Source: Sarocladium kiliense
Taxonomy: Eukaryota > Ascomycota > Sordariomycetes > Hypocreales > Sarocladiaceae
Length of the DNA stretch: 64,000 nt
NCBI GenBank assembly: GCA_030734395.1
Contig: JAUZTG010000020.1
Coordinates: 1,054,001-1,118,000 of the forward strand
Reading direction: 5' to 3'
A program made the translations under genes and the position numbers. Below, one piece after another: positions 22,647 through 35,090 of the stretch (positions are counted from its first letter, which is position 1; each line of letters opens with the position of its first letter). The notes under the pieces are model-generated. The model searched no databases. It was not told where the DNA came from and saw nothing but the letters and a program-made list of their open reading frames with translations.

Positions 22647-24708
22647 TGTGTTGACACGGTTCTGACCACTATCCTTTTTCCCCCATGGTTTCCGATGCAC
22701 TTCTCAACCCTGGGCTTCGATTATTGCTAGAATCGAAGTCCTCTTGGAATCTTGAGATGAGCCTTCGCGCATTGACTGTCGACGTCTTGCGCCATGACAC
22801 ACTCCACGAACGAAGATTGGCTTGACCGCTTCGTGTGATGATGTCATTTCGTTAGGCTTTCTGATCGTCGGGACCATATTTCCTATGCACTGCTTTATCC
22901 TGTTCTTCGACCCATTTCAGGGACTCTTCACGACTTACTTTACGGCCCGGATAACAACTTGGACTCAGTATACAACCTTCGACTGCCAGACTTCGGCCTG
23001 CAGGTTTCCCAAATACTGTGTTCCTCGTGGTTACCTGGACGGCACGCCCAGTGTTCCTCACGTAGGTTCACTGTCAGTACGGGTGTTCAGCGGCTAGCTT
23101 GATTGCCTGCTGCACACCACTACCGCCGCTGAAGCCGGATTCGTGGAGCTGTTACTGGATCATGAGCAGCATCTGTGTGCCTCCGTCAAATTCACCAGAT
23201 GGCTGTGCCGTACAGCAGCATTTTTCCATCGCCCATGCGGTGTTTTCCTTGCTTTCCTTCATATCGTCATTTGGACTGCCCCAGCTCTACCCCTGTTTTC
23301 AATTTGGATGCGGACAGCATGCACGATACGGCTTCGACGATTCATGAGTTTACTCAGAGTATCCTTGGGAGGCTCGGGGTCGTCACCATTGTCAATACGA
23401 CTCAGGAAAACGATCCAGCGACCCCCGCCATTTCGTACGGTCTTGCTAGAGACCGCTACGGGACGCCTGGATATGTTGACATGGTTCAAGTCTCGCAGGG
23501 CCTATCATGCATATCTTCGAATGTCGTCCTTGACTGTTGACGCAATGGACTCACGGGTGGCTGATCAGGTGCATGCGGCACCCCTCAAGCTCAGGTTAGT
23601 GATAGCCTCGGGGTTCTGTGCGTCACTTTGGCCTGAGAATCGCCCTCCTTCTGTCAACCACCACTGGTTCCTTTTGGGGCTCGCTGGAAGGAGAAAACGC
23701 GAGTATCGTTCTTGAGAGAGACACAGGGTCGGTCCGTCGGTTTCGAGATTGCAGCTTTGATGCTTTCTCATACACGTTACGTAGCTTTAAATTGGTCAAC
23801 ATATTTCCTTTGCAACAGCGTCGCCTCCCAAATTCTGCGTGCATGATTGGTAAGGGACTAGAGAACCCAATTAATTCGTCTAAAGGCCGGATCCAGGTGG
23901 GAATCGGTAGCGGACAGGTCGCGTGACTAGCACGCGTGCCTGTATGGGAAACTGTCCACGAGACTTCCCCATCACGAACTAACTAAGCTAGCCAAGTATG
24001 TGAGTTTGATTGCATGCATGATTGTGGTCAGAGGGATGACCATGCAGACCACTTCTTTAAATGAGGAAGAGGCCGTCTAGACAATGTGAGTTGGGCGCCG
24101 ATGATGAGACCTGAGGTACCCATTCGTGCCCAGGGGGCGAAGGCGAATTGTATGTAGGAGCGGTGCTGTGCCATCAGGTGCAGCTGGGTCTGGGCAGTGG
24201 CTGATGGGGTGAAGTTCCCTTACAGTCTGTGTAGATGGATGAGATCCGACCGGGACCCTCGTGGTCCAGAGAGACTTATAAACAGATGCCCACGCTTCCA
24301 AATGTGGCCCTCCAGGATGCCCTCACTTTAGTCGCCGTCAACTCAGGACTTTGGTTACAGACGTACATCCCCAGCTTCATTTTTACACCTGCTTACTTGC
24401 AATTCTTCAGCTGCTGGAATGCTATAGGGGACAACCAGACAAGTAACCCCCACACTGCACCCACAGCCTCCCGTCCGCTAGCCCATCCCAAGCCATTTGA
24501 CGGGTCGATGACCACTGCAGCCAGCAGGCAGGGGATCGGCGGTCTGACCTCAACCTAATCTGTTTCCCCCGCGACCTCATCCTTGTGGTGTGCAGAGCTG
24601 CATTCTATTCCTTACCACCTCACCCTCGTTTCTCGCCGACACCGCTTCCCGACGCAGCATCCTGGGGAACCGCTCGTTACCGCTGAACGGGCATACTTGC
24701 TCGCAAAT
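22647..24708. other. Intergenic region
   Basis: About 2 kb between two plus-strand genes. The longest frame (23143-23715, 190 codons) has no recognisable motif and a shadow-like composition. I see no RNA gene or transposon feature. Confidence 0.55.
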
Positions 24709-26220
24709 ATGGCGTCGTCCGCATTAGACTTGCTGGTGCTGACGTTCAATTGCGCCAAGAATATTGTCGATGTCCCTGTGTTTGCGGATCACATGCACGA
24801 TGCCCTTAAGGACAATGCTACAGGCCTGCCAGATTTGATCGCCGTGTAAGCTTATTCCTGCCTAGGAGCCTCATATTTCATCCCATGGTCAAATCTAACA
24901 ACTCGGTGGTTGTTGCGAACTAGGTCTCTCCAAGAGGTGGCTCCCATGAGCTACTCTTTCATCGGCGGATACTTTCTCGAACCTTACCTCTCAGCCTTTG
25001 AAGACGCCATCAATGAGGCTGCGATACGAATTGATACACCAGACGTTGTTAACCCCGCTTCCGTTCTGAAACAAGGCCCAAAGAAGCCATACACCCTCGT
25101 TCGATCCCACAATGTCGGGTACACTGCTATTCTCCTCCTCGCGCGGAACCCAGAAACCATCCGTCAGGTGCAACAAGCCGAGGTCGGCTTTGGTGCAGCA
25201 GAGATGGGGAACAAGGGTGCTGTTGGTTTGCGTGTGTTGTACGACGCTGGCGGTGAGGGACGGGAGACGGAGTTGACCTTTGTGGCAACGCACCTCGCCG
25301 CTATGGAGTGGAATCTACCCAGGAGAAACGCGAATTGGGCGGCTGTCATGAGAGGCCTTACATTCGATGATCCAGAGGCTGTCGTGGAGAGGTTCCGTGC
25401 AGAAGAGGAGGGGACGCCGGATGGTGATGAGCAGCGGGGGGAAAGGACGAGATTATTGCACGATGAGCATGATGAGCAGCACCTTCGTCTCCAACGCCAT
25501 ATCCATGACATTTCCGTCTTCAAGCCTTCTTCTCACCTTTTCGTCGCTGGCGACCTCAACTACCGCATCTCCACCACCGCACCACCCACAAACGCCGGCT
25601 TCCCGTCACTCGACCCTGCCTCAGAGAACTACCACCCTAAGTTCTTCCCATTAGATCAGCTCACGAGAGAAAGGAAGGCGGGCAGAACGATGCATGGACT
25701 GCAAGAAGCTGAGGTCAAGTTCCCACCAACTTACAAGTATGACGTTAAGCCGGAGGGCGATGTGAAGGGGGAGGATGTGGAATGGAGCTTTGCGCCGCAC
25801 AGGTGGCCAAGCTGGACCGATCGGGTGTTGTATCTGGATGTACCAGCCTGGGCGTCCGGAAAGGCTAGCAAGAAGGCCATGGAGGTCCGAGCATACAACG
25901 CCATGCCAATCGTCCGCTTCAGCGACCACCGCGCTGTCTACCTGCGTGTCAGCGTTCCCCTGATCAGCCCCTCTGAGCTTGCTCCTCCTCTAGCCCTGGA
26001 AGGAAGCGAAACTGCCCCTGACGGTCACTCGGCTGACCCGAGAGTGAGGCTGCCGGTGGAGGTAGACCCCGAGGCTTGGGGGAGGAGAGCTGCGGCGAGG
26101 AAGAAGGAGGTAATGGCAGGCTGGAGCATGTTCCTTTGGAGCACGAGGCAGGGAGCTGCGATATTGGCGACGATAGTGGTTGTCGGAGCTGGAACTTATT
26201 TCTGGCGCAAAGGGTTTTAG
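24709..26220 (+). CDS. Tail-anchored inositol-polyphosphate 5-phosphatase (Inp54-like)
   Basis: Two exons: 24709-24845 and 24924-26220 (477 aa; 78-nt intron, branch CTAAC). The endonuclease/exonuclease/phosphatase fold shows the family motifs: TFNCAKN at the N-terminus, LQEVAP (catalytic Glu), MGNKGAVGLR, THLAA, VAGDLNYRI at ~253, WPSWTDRVLY at ~340 and SDHRAVY at ~378. These match 5-phosphatases that remove the 5-phosphate of PI(4,5)P2. A single hydrophobic helix at ~455-472 (AAILATIVVVGAGTYFW) followed by RKGF makes it tail-anchored, as is known for yeast Inp54 in the ER. That location is inferred here. An acidic/charged insert sits at ~165-195. It is convergent with the SDR gene. Confidence 0.9.
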
Positions 26221-26674
26221 AGGACCAAAGGAAGATATGTGCTTTTTGACCGAATGAGGAAGTGAGAGTTGTAGTCACATGCAACTCAACAGGAGAAGGG
26301 GCGCTTGGCATTGTTTCTCTGCATCGCTGTGGTTGAGGATGGCATAGAGACGGTGTTCGTTCTGCTAAGAATATGGCGATGGCGATGGCGCTGGCCACGG
26401 GTCTTCATGCATTGATTTTTATTACAGTAGCATAAGCTCTGGGCTCGGAACCCAGTCGAAGCCTATGAGCGAGTCTATAATAATATAGAGTCACTTAGTG
26501 CACAGACTCGAGAAACTATAGTCCCTGAATATGCCAGCGACTTCGTGAGTTATACGGATGCAGCCACCATAATTGTCAGGTAGACTCTTTTGTAACATGA
26601 AAGAGTCAATCTGCCGCCTTGTTCACAATGGCGCTAAGAAAAGTCATCGCGTTCTAGTCCTATCATCGTGATGT
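26221..26674. other. Convergent 3' spacer
   Basis: 454 bp between the stops of the 5-phosphatase gene and the SDR gene; 3'UTR material of both. Nothing else is seen. Confidence 0.6.
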
Positions 26675-27721
26675 TCAGACAACCATCCGGACCTTCAGCT
26701 TGTCCCCCTTCACGAGCTCATCTTCCTTCGCCATCAGCTGAGGCATGTCCCAGGTCACATTCACGTAGCGGCCAGCAAGCCACTCCCTCCTCTCCTTGGT
26801 AAGATACACCAGCGTGTCACCACACAGCACAGGCTTTTCGACAAAGACTGTTCACATCAAGTCGCATGAGCTAGTGTCCTCAAAAACTGACGACGAATAT
26901 GAGGAAGCGGAAAGGCAACTTACTAGGCTTGATTTCTTCCGCGAGATCTGCCAGGCCGGTATCAACATTCCCCGGGTGGATGGTATACGTCAACAGCCCC
27001 TGAGGCCCATGCTCTTTCGCCGCAAACTCCGTCAACCTCAACACTGCGAGCTTGCTGGTCTGATACCCGCTGATTCCCGGGGACACTAAAAGTGCACCCA
27101 CAGAAGCAACCGTAACTATTGTCCTGAGTCCTCCCTCCGTCTCAAGCAGCACGGGCAGGAAATGCTTCAGCACACGCCACGGACCGTGGACATTCACCTC
27201 AAAGTTCGACTTCCACTCTTCCTCTGTTAGTTCTGCCACGGGCTTTGTGTAGCCAGTCATTGTGCCTGCGTTGTTGATCACGATGTCGAGTCTGCCGAAA
27301 CGGGCTTTGATCTCCTTGGCGGCCGATTCGACACTGGCTTCGGAGGAGACGTCGACGGATATGGAGAGGATGTCGGGCTCTGGGTGGCCGGCTTCTTTGG
27401 CTGCAGCGATCATGGCTGAAACAGTGTCTGCGTTGGGAGTGCGAGCGGAGATGGCGATCTGGGAGGCACCGGCGCGGGCGAAGGATGTGGCAATGCCAAC
27501 GCCGATGCCGCGAGATGCTCCGCTGATGTAGACAGCTTTGCCGTTGAGATTGGCCGAGGCAGATGAGATGGCTGGGTAAGTATCATTGTGGACGTCTGCC
27601 GTCATGTCATAGTCGGCTGTATGTTCATGTTAGTTGATCTGTGTTGTTATGTGGTGCGTGTAGGTGGTGTTGACTGACCGGGTCCTTCAACAAAATTGGG
27701 AAATCCGCGTGGTGGAGGCAT
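26675..27721 (-). CDS. Short-chain dehydrogenase/reductase (classical SDR)
   Basis: Three exons on the minus strand: 27721-27679, 27616-26924, 26847-26675 (302 aa; introns of 62 and 76 nt). The first exon codes MPPPRGFPNFVEGPA; splicing is needed to reach the stop-free C-terminal exon ending KGDKLKVRMVV. Cofactor motif SGASRGIG at ~35, NNAG at ~115, and a catalytic Ser...Tyr-x3-Lys set (SVGALL...GYQTSK). The downstream Pro-Gly...T turn (IHPGNVDTG) fits NAD(P)(H) binding. The C-terminal GDTLVYL and ERREWLAGRYVNVTWDM are typical of a fungal SDR group often annotated as oxidoreductases of unknown substrate. No biosynthetic cluster surrounds it. Confidence 0.9.
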
Positions 27722-28583
27722 GGTGTAAAGGTGAGCTTGTTGTGAATGGAAATTGAGAGATGTAGCGTCCTATGAATCTTGTCTCTCAAAAATTCGGAAG
27801 CGGAAAGATATTCAACAATTGTTGAGACTCGAACAGCAGCTTCGGCAATCTTCTCGCGAGCTCTTATACTTCACGACGCATATTTAACGCCGATCCGCTC
27901 AACTCCAAACATCTCATCCAATGGCCACATTCATAATCAGCAAACGGCAAAAGATAGTAATCACGAAATTGAGGAATGGCTCGATTCGGCGCTAAGGATA
28001 CGCCCCATAGGACTCTGATACAGGAGTCATACGGACGCTTTGGGGAAATGGTACCTGGGGTCTGACGTCTTAACGCCGTCGGCTGCGACAGCTTTAGTAA
28101 GACCCTGCCACGGGGGGATGCATGGGCATCAGCCACTTCGGACATATCGAAAGAGGATTGGCTGTGCCACATGTGAGGGATGCCCGACAGGTTTCGGCAT
28201 ATGGATATATCATGATTGGTTGACGACGGTATCTTGACGAGTTCCCATACTCCAGTCTGATGGGAGTATGGCATGACATCATTGACGCAGGGCATGTTAC
28301 TCTGATCAGTGCAGAAAACAGTACGTGACAGGCAAGATGTACGCTGCGCTCGTTGTATTTCCAAGAAAACACTACCCAAGCTGCATCCGTGCGCTTGGAA
28401 AAGATACTTCATGACCGCCCGACCGTAGACCTCCCACCCACAGCGACTCCATTGCGCCCGAAATACAGAAACAGGAAACCAAAGATGTAAATCACAGAAG
28501 CTTCCTCTAAGCAAAATGCCTTGAGACAGCGCCAAACTCCACTGCTGATGGGCCACCATTGACGCCTGGCGAAAGAGCTCTGA
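27722..28583. other. Promoter of the SDR gene and 3' flank of pkaC2
   Basis: 862 bp between two minus-strand genes. The 231-codon minus frame across 27864-28559 has no recognisable motif and was not called. Nothing else stands out. Confidence 0.5.
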
Positions 28584-29856
28584 TTAGAAGTCTTTGAAGA
28601 AGTGGTCGTACCTGTCCGCATGTTCTTCGGTATACGTTGTTCGGTCTCCATCGTCCTCTGGATAGGTATCGAAGCATTGCGCATCGCCGGGAAAGCGCAC
28701 TGGTGGGATAATTGGTCCTCTACGACGACGATGAATCAAGTCGTCCCAATTAACACCTCTGAAGAAAGGGTGAGCCTTCACACGCTCGGCGCCTCCGCTG
28801 ATGTTGCCCAGGCGGCGCGAGCGGTCTATGGTGCAGAAGGAACGGATAATATTCTTCGCGTCTTCAGAAAGGGGTGGATCGGTAGGGAAAACGACGGGTT
28901 TCTCGACGATTCTGACAGGGATTCGTCAGTTCAGTGCCAAGGGAGACAAAAGAGAGACAAGCCTACTGTTTATAGATCTCCATGGGATTCTGATGCCAAA
29001 ATGGCGGATAGCCGGTGAGGAACTCGTAAAGGAGAATACCCAATGCCCACCAATCTACTGCTGTGGTGTGACCCTTGTTGTGGATGACCTCGGGAGCAAG
29101 GTACTCGGGTGTACCACATAGAGTGTAAGTCTCGACAGGGTTCTCTCCATCGTGGCCCAACCTCTTTGCAAATCCAAAGTCGACGAGTTTTATATGACCA
29201 TCACCGTCGAGTAAAAGGTTCTCTGGTTTCAGGTCGCGATATGCAACGCCTCCTTGCTCTTCGTGGAGATATTGAAGGACGAGAACAATCTCTGCGCCAT
29301 AGAAGCGGGCCACACGCTCGTCAAACCGACGCAGCTTTCGCAAGTAGGAGAAGAGTTCGCCGCCAGGAACATAGTCAAGGAGCATGTAGAGTGAGTCGTG
29401 GTCAGAAAAGGAGGCGAGGAGGTTGGTAATGAAGGGGTGGCCGGCGACTTGGGCGAGGATGGCACGCTCATGACGAACGTGGTCGATTTGCTTTAGCTTG
29501 ATCACCTCGGTCTTCCGAAGAATTTTTAGGGCATAAACCTCGGGCTGCTTATGTTGTGATGGAGATTCGGAGTCGGAGGAGTAGTTGTTTGCGGGTTCGA
29601 GGGGCGAAGTATCGGAGGCAGGACGAACCAGGCAGACGCGAGCAAATGTGCCGGTGCCGAGGGTGCGAACCAGGGTGAAGTCGGAGAGTTTGAACTTTCG
29701 AGTCTGAGGAAGAGGTTCCGGCTCATGATTTGAGGATGCTGAGTTATCTTTGTTAGTATTGTTGGAGTTTGAGCCATCGGCAATAGCCTGGCTTGGTGAG
29801 GGTGCCATGGCTCCAGATGTAAGCGATGCTGCTGGGTTTGCGACGGTGGCTGCCAT
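28584..29856 (-). CDS. pkaC2: cAMP-dependent protein kinase catalytic subunit 2
   Basis: Two exons on the minus strand: 29856-28967 and 28911-28584 (405 aa; 55-nt intron). AGC kinase with glycine loop LGTGTFARV, ATP Lys in YALKILRK, catalytic YRDLKPENLL, DFGFAK, activation loop TLCGTPEYLAPE and the PKA tail. The protein ends exactly at FFKDF, so the FxxF PDK1-docking motif is the C-terminus, as in PKA. The HEEQGGVAYRDLK and HIKLVDFGFAK wording matches the fungal second catalytic subunit rather than PkaC1 (judged from memory). The N-terminal 55 residues are Ser/Asn-rich. An unusual Ser/Pro/acidic insert of roughly 20 residues lies between the glycine loop and the ATP-binding Lys. It acts downstream of cAMP in growth and development. 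Confidence 0.9.
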
Positions 29857-31666
29857 TGCGTCGCTGTGTCTCTTGCAAGATGATTATTCTGCTATGTTTC
29901 TGATCCAGCTATAATTATATCCTTTGGGTTGTCGAGGTAATATGACAGGGTGGCCGTGTCTCGTGGCTTCTGGCGCAGAGCGTGTTTCAAAGGTCATCCA
30001 TGACGGAGCCCTGCGGCCGTGTCGACCTGGAGGAGCAAGCGACGATGCGAGCTAGAGGGAGAATCAATTCCAAGATGTTTTCGTGAGGTGCGGTGTAAAG
30101 CGTGCAAGGTGGCAGCTGCGGATTGCTTTGATGAGGGGAGGGTACGGGCGAAACACTGCGAGGCTGGCTGGGAGCTTGTAACGTTTCCGGGGCCAGAGGG
30201 TCTCTTTGACGTTGCTAAGGTAGTGGGGGGAACGGGCAATGGCGATCCTGGTGGTGGATGTGGGGTTTCGATGATGATAATGATGCAAGGACTTTAGCGA
30301 GCTTGGTGTATTGCTTGTCTGATAAGAAGGTTGAGAAAGATATCAGATCGGCGGCATGAAAGTTAACCAGGCAAGACTTTTTCTCGTCAATGGGGGAGGG
30401 AACAGACAAGACGACGCCCAGAGGGGCACCTCACTGTCGATGCAGGCACGACTTGGTTGGGACTGGAGCTTGCTCGCCCGTCCAGGCGCGGGGCGGGTAT
30501 GACGCAAGGCGCGAAGGCGGAAAGCCGTCTGAACTCAGCTACCCGCAGATATGCTGCCCGTCATGCCATAGGTTCGCTAGAGGTGATTAGGGATTGAGCT
30601 ACAGCTAATGCGGACCGGTTGATCGCAGCACTCCATATCTCGAGAGGAACGCGAGTAAGGGTGTTGGTTGACCTGCTGATGTGGCTTGCTCTACAGGCTA
30701 AGGCGGTCACTGGTGCGAATTGGCCTGACTAGCCAGATAGTCTGTATTCAGTCGCAGGGTAAAACTCTCGTCCAAGTATCCGTATTGTGGCGGGTATTGA
30801 ATTCGCTTTGGTTGTCGCATTTCTTTCAACAATGTCATCAACCTACGATTTGCAGGAGAACAGCCGCCCCAGGTTGGAAGAAAGCATTGTGCCACACATC
30901 GCTCCAGTACCGGGATTCTCGAGTCGGTATCCTTGGGCTGAGACCCGAGCTGGCATCCCTGTGCGAGTTTTCAAAGCATGGTGGGGGAAACAGCACTGCT
31001 CATAAACGGAAGCTTGGCTGTCTTGGGGATACGTTTTGGATGTGCTCACGAACTGGCAAGGTGCCAAATCAAGTCTGCCCTCGAAAGCTACCCGGCACAG
31101 GCACTGCCGCAGGACCCTGTAACTTGAAGCTCAACGTCTACCAAGGTGTCCATGCTCTGATGTGAATGGTTGATTGTATTCGAACTCTTGTAAATATTTC
31201 GCACCTCATTCTTTCTAATTAATTGACGGGAAAATCTAATAACGCATCACTGATGATATTCATAACAATGTCCTGGTCCATCATTCTTACTTGTCCACCA
31301 CATTCCATCCCCTACGAGGGTGCTCTGTCAGCCCAAGCTCAGCCCTGTAGCTCACTCACCACAGTGACTCGACAGCTCCATCGCGTGCCGTCACACCAAA
31401 CCTCCTTTGGTGCATTGCCGCGCAAACAGCCCTCCTCTTCAGCTTCGCAACATCCCATCTACGACTTCTGCCACCTCGTATACATCTACACGGCCTTTGA
31501 CCGTGCTTAAAAGGACGCAGCTGGACTCGCTCCATCCAGCACCGACGCTCGCTACTCCTACGTTCTCGACAGCCCGACCGACCGAGCCTTGCCGCCGTCC
31601 CCTTCTTCCCTTGCCTTTATCCCGCTCCTCGTCTGCTTCGTCATGCGCCGCCGCTGATCCGAAATC
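29857..31666. other. Divergent promoter region pkaC2 / GYP2
   Basis: 1.8 kb between two divergently transcribed genes. No gene-like frame was accepted. Near 31450-31660 the plus strand is C-rich, consistent with the GYP2 leader. Confidence 0.55.
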
Positions 31667-34600
31667 ATGTTTTCCAACTTTACAAACATCGTTCAGAAGG
31701 CACAGCAGCTCATAGACCCTACTCAAGGTCTCAATCTCTCCAGTTCGGACCGCAACCCCTCCAAGGCCTCGCTCTTCCAGAGCCAGTTCCGCCTCCCGTC
31801 TACACAGACACCCCTCTACGAGATCAATGCCGAGCTGACGGTGCCTCCATCCAACGCCACCCAGGGCGACAAGGATCACGGACGAGGATGGCATTACGCT
31901 GGCAAGCTTCACCTCTCTGAGGCGTACATGTGCTTCTCAACAACCCCTACTAGCTTCGCCCAGAGTGCCAGCACGGCGACCTCACAAGCATTTACTGGTC
32001 AGACAAACGGTGCAGGACCGAGCGGAAACGGGTTTACATTCCCACTATGTGCCATCCGAAGAGTAGAGCGGCTCAACAGCCAAAACTTCCAGGTATGTGC
32101 GGTCGGTTGATGCGCCAGGGCCAGAGGCTGACATTGGACTGTAGTTCGCGCTTGCGCTCACAACCTGGAACGGTCTTCTTGCCGGCGACCCCAAAGACAA
32201 AGACACCACGAAATCACCAAGCCCTCTCAGGGAGCAAAGAATCACCATCCACCTCGCTGGGACGAGGCAGGCTTGCGAACGTTTCTGCGATGGTTTGAAG
32301 CGGGGTCTCCGTGCCGGTGTTGGTAACGTGGGCAAACTTCGCAAGATTGTGGCTGAGAACTACTCTGAATATCTGCTTCGGACGGAGGAGAGGAAGAATG
32401 TCAGCCCGCCCGATGCCGGCTTGGGAATGCTTTTCCGGTATCCGGGTGATCCCAAGAAGCTCCGTGATCGAGCCAAGATGCGTTTGTGGGCGGAGTATCT
32501 AAGAGATAATGGCCGGAACGTCACGCTGATCCGCCAACCCACCTTCCACAAGCTGATCCGCGTTGGTTTGCCGAACAGGCTGAGGGGTGAGATCTGGGAG
32601 TTGACGTCCGGCTCGCTCTTCCTGAGACTGGAGAACCCAAACATGTACCTTGATACCTTGGCCAAGTTTGAGGGACAGGAATCCCTGGCAATTGATGAGA
32701 TTGAGAAGGATCTGAACCGAAGCTTACCAGAATATCCAGGGTTCCAGAGCGAGGACGGTATCAACAGGCTTCGACGAGTCCTCACAGCCTACAGCTGGAC
32801 CAACGCAGAAGTCGGATATTGTCAAGCGATGAACATCGTGGTGGCTGCGCTTCTCATTTACATGAATGAAGCACAGGCCTTCTTCCTGCTATCAACTTTG
32901 TGCGATAGACTCGTCCCTGGCTATTATTCAACAACTATGTATGGCACACTGCTCGACCAGAAGGTTTTTGAGTCGCTTGTTGAGAAGACGATGCCAATTC
33001 TCTGGGACCACCTCGTCAAGAGTGATGTGCAGCTGTCGGTTGTTTCATTACCATGGTTCCTTTCTCTCTACATCAACTCGATGCCGCTGGTCTTCGCCTT
33101 CCGAGTGTTGGATGTCTTCTTCGTTGAGGGACCAAAGGTTCTGTTCCAAGTCGGTCTGGCTATTCTTCGCATCAATGGCGAGGAACTTCTAGATGCTACT
33201 GATGATGGCGCCTTCATCTCGGTACTCAAGGGCTACTTCGTGCGCCTCGACGAGTCAGCACATCCGAAGTCCGAGAACCCAAAGCTTCGGGCAGTGACTC
33301 GTTTTCAAGAGCTCATGGTCGTGGCTTTCAAGGAGTTCTCTGGCATCACACATAGCAGCATTACCGAACTGCGCCTCAAGAACAAAGATGCAGTGTTGAA
33401 CAACATCGAAAGCTTCGCGAAGCGCACTGCCATCCGCAACCTCGGACCTGACAGTAAACTGCTGAGCACGGAGGAGCTGGGCTCCTTATATGACCGCTTT
33501 TACAGCGTACTGTACGAAAGGCAACAAAGAGATCATATGATTCAGGAAGAGAAGCGCCGCCGTCTTAAAACGAGCCGCATGCGTGCTTCCGAGATCTTCT
33601 CTGGACCGCAACAGGAGGTTGAGAAAGGCCGTGTTGGACTTGGACCAAGTACTAGCCTCATGGATTATGACGCTTTCCGAGAGTTCCTCGCCACGATGTC
33701 CAAATGGGCCATATCAGACTCGTCAGGTCGTCGGGATGCAGGATCCGATTTCGAACGTAACGCTAAGAGCGCTCGCCGTCCGACTGATGTCCTGAATCCC
33801 TGGGGCGCTGGGCCTGAACCCGCGGACCATGAGTTCCTGCAACGGCTTTTCAAGAAGTGGGATGTCGATGGCACGCAAGCTTTGACGTTGCAAAACGTTG
33901 TGACCGGGCTGGCCAAGATCAAGGGCAAACGAGATATCATGGGAATCATCACCTACTTCTTCGAGCTTTACGACGACGACGACGATGGAAAGGTCGACCG
34001 GGAGGGCATTCTTCGCATTTCTGAAGCGCTGCTTTTCCTCTCGCGTCGCGGTTTGGAAGGAAGTTTGAGCCCTAGCGCTTCGTCTGCTGCTCTCAACGGG
34101 GACGCTTCGAGCACGAATCAGTCACAAAGCAGCCTGCCTATCGGTATTACGACGAACGAGCGTTTCCTTGGCAGCGTGAGTGCCTTCATTCGTCGTTGCT
34201 TCGAATATGCCGACCCAGACCACCCGAATAATCAGGACGCTGGCCGGCCTACGACACCCAAGGACGGCACAGCAGACAATAGCAACTTTGCAATCGGTGA
34301 TGACGAGGAGGAGGATCTTCTGGGACTGGAGTCACCTGCAACAACCCCGAAGAAGGCGGAAAAGCCACCTGCTCTGACTCCTGGGGACTCTGTCGACAGC
34401 ACCAGTGAGACTGAGGGTTCGTCAAAGAGAAAGGTCTCACAAGCGAAGGCTGAAGCAGCTAATGCTGCCCTGGATCCTGCTCACCCCCTGCATATGACAC
34501 TGCCTACATTCCGCATGGTTGTTCTCGCAGATGAGCTCCTGGAGCAATTCTTTGAGTCATCCTTCCCAACATCATTCCACATCCTCGAGGGCTTGAGCAA

Positions 34601-35090
34601 TGCCACACCCACAAGCGCTGGCCCTGCACTGACAACCTTCTCAAGCCTCAACTTTGGCGGTAGGGCAGCTCTGCCGGTACAGCCTGGTCCACCGGGGGCA
34701 GGTCGTGGTCTGCGAGGTGTTCTCGACAACATCGTCACAGATGGCATGCGTGTGGCCACAGAGGTGCGCAGACGCATGGACGAGGCACAGAAGGAGTTGG
34801 AAAAGAACGCCGTGCCAGGACAGAGGCAAGACGATGAGGAGGAGGATGATGACGATCTTGGCATTGACATTGGCGTGCGTAAGGGTCCCGGTGGTACCAG
34901 TGCAGATGAGAGGAGGTCGGTTCGCAGCTCAGACAGAGACCTGCTCGACGGGGCGGACGCGGAGGCGGGTGCGTCGGCGAAGGGTCAAGGGTCGCAGGAC
35001 TTGATCGACGTGAACCCTGCTGAGGGCCGGCCACGCACGACGAGCACAGCGACGGGGTCAACAACGGGAGTAGTAGAGTTTGAAGGATAG
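31667..35090 (+). CDS. TBC-domain Rab GTPase-activating protein (Gyp2/Mdr1-like)
   Basis: Two exons: 31667-32092 and 32145-35090 (1123 aa; 52-nt intron). The N-terminal ~60-240 region, with YEINAELTV, GWHYAGKLHLSE and FPLCAIRRVERL, resembles a GRAM domain. The TBC domain at ~280-490 has the Arg finger motif IEKDLNRSLPE and the Gln finger YCQAMN, so it should stimulate GTP hydrolysis on a Rab; yeast Gyp2 acts on Ypt6. EF-hand-like segments lie at ~711 (KKWDVDGTQALT) and ~751 (DDDDDGKVDREG). This GRAM-TBC-EF layout matches the TBC1D8/9 and Gyp2 families. The C-terminal third is acidic and disordered with a short helical segment near 810-830. It probably acts at Golgi/endosomal membranes. Confidence 0.92.

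Noticed and set aside
23143..23715. 190-codon frame between CK1 and the 5-phosphatase gene
   Set aside because: Hydrophobic start looks membrane-like, but there is no family resemblance and competing frames exist; evidence is too weak to call.
27795..27835. Minus-strand GTTCGAGTC resembling a tRNA T-loop
   Set aside because: The flanking bases do not form a T-stem and no A-box or acceptor stem is present.
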